Positions 63,895-64,000 of a DNA stretch of 64,000 nt are shown here, one piece after another. The notes under the pieces are model-generated. The model had not been told where the DNA came from, ran no database searches, and worked only from the letters and a program-made list of their open reading frames with translations. Each line of letters begins with the position of its first letter. The stretch's first letter is position 1. The position numbers were made by a program, and so were the translations under genes. The stretch spans positions 248,001 to 312,000 of the forward strand of contig NZ_NOIN01000003.1 in assembly GCF_014596565.1 (NCBI RefSeq). The letters run 5' to 3'. The DNA comes from Pseudomonas sp. PSB18. Lineage in GTDB: Bacteria; Pseudomonadota; Gammaproteobacteria; Pseudomonadales; Pseudomonadaceae.

Positions 63895-64000
63895 GTGAGC
63901 AACGACCCTGATCGCCTATTCGCCCAACCCCTGGCCCAAGTGCCTGACTTCGCCTTCAACGAGGACGTGGTGCGGGTGTTCCCGGACATGATCAAGCGCT
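63895..64000 (+). CDS. cmoA: Carboxy-S-adenosyl-L-methionine synthase CmoA, N-terminal part
   Basis: The first 35 codons read as [19 protein letters not shown] and then [17 protein letters not shown], the start of CmoA. The enzyme makes carboxy-SAM, used by CmoB for the cmo5U34 wobble modification in tRNA. The start is GTG at 63895, with CTGGAA upstream, and the gene runs off the window. The next gene is expected to be cmoB. Confidence 0.92.
   Translation, partial: MSNDPDRLFAQPLAQVPDFAFNEDVVRVFPDMIKR

Overview
The window is a dense, high-GC gammaproteobacterial chromosome segment from a fluorescent Pseudomonas (P. fluorescens group). Three things point there: gene order recalled from Pseudomonas genomes (plsB / mexJK-mexL / tsaB-adk-ppc / lptF / lysS-prfB; recJ-yaeQ; thrC-hom-dsbC-xerD; rplS-trmD-rimM-rpsP-ffh), protein sequences that read as Pseudomonas orthologues, and many intergenic REP/REPIN repeats built on TGTGGGAGCGAGC-type arms. 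No rRNA, tRNA, CRISPR, prophage or transposase was seen.

Layout. 1-9 kb: start of a cold-shock gene (minus), plsB, a YbaY-like lipoprotein, a DUF4197 protein, and the MexJK-type RND pump operon with its divergent TetR repressor. 9-18 kb: rsmJ, a protein with an internal duplication, an extensin-like protein, a PEP-mutase-family enzyme, a DUF72 protein, tsaB, adk and ppc. 18-28 kb: a small conserved protein, the DUF4398/lptF-like lipoprotein pair with a possible AlgU promoter, a lipoprotein hydrolase, a DUF1704 putative metallopeptidase, a TetR regulator, lysS, prfB with a programmed +1 frameshift, and a TerB/DUF533 protein. 28-37 kb: a LysR regulator and a YdcSTUV-type ABC transporter with a gamma-aminobutyraldehyde dehydrogenase gene on each side (polyamine/GABA catabolism), then a VapBC-type toxin-antitoxin pair. 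37-46 kb: opgD, an Old Yellow Enzyme, recJ, yaeQ, a CaiB/BaiF CoA-transferase, a DUF3509 protein, and a BvgS-like sensor that lacks its kinase half. 47-56 kb: thrC, hom, dsbC, xerD, the ribosomal rpsP-rimM-trmD-rplS operon and ffh. 55.8-64 kb: YpjD and CNNM/CorB membrane proteins, an MHS-type MFS transporter, a second Lon protease (AsrA type) behind a good sigma-32-like promoter, an I42 (chagasin-type) inhibitor lipoprotein, an omptin outer-membrane protease in lower-GC DNA, and the start of cmoA.

How the genes fit together. Most of the window is core housekeeping: phospholipid synthesis, tRNA/rRNA modification, translation and SRP, threonine synthesis, disulfide isomerisation and chromosome-dimer resolution. 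The accessory or more variable elements are the doubled dehydrogenases around the polyamine ABC transporter, vapBC, the kinase-less sensor, and the protease/inhibitor cluster at the right end. I found no clearly new multi-gene defence-like system. The strongest leads are the omptin next to the lon2/I42 genes, the internally duplicated 10.1-kb protein, the truncated sensor and the HExxxH DUF1704 protein. Functional statements rest on family recognition from memory; no database search was run.
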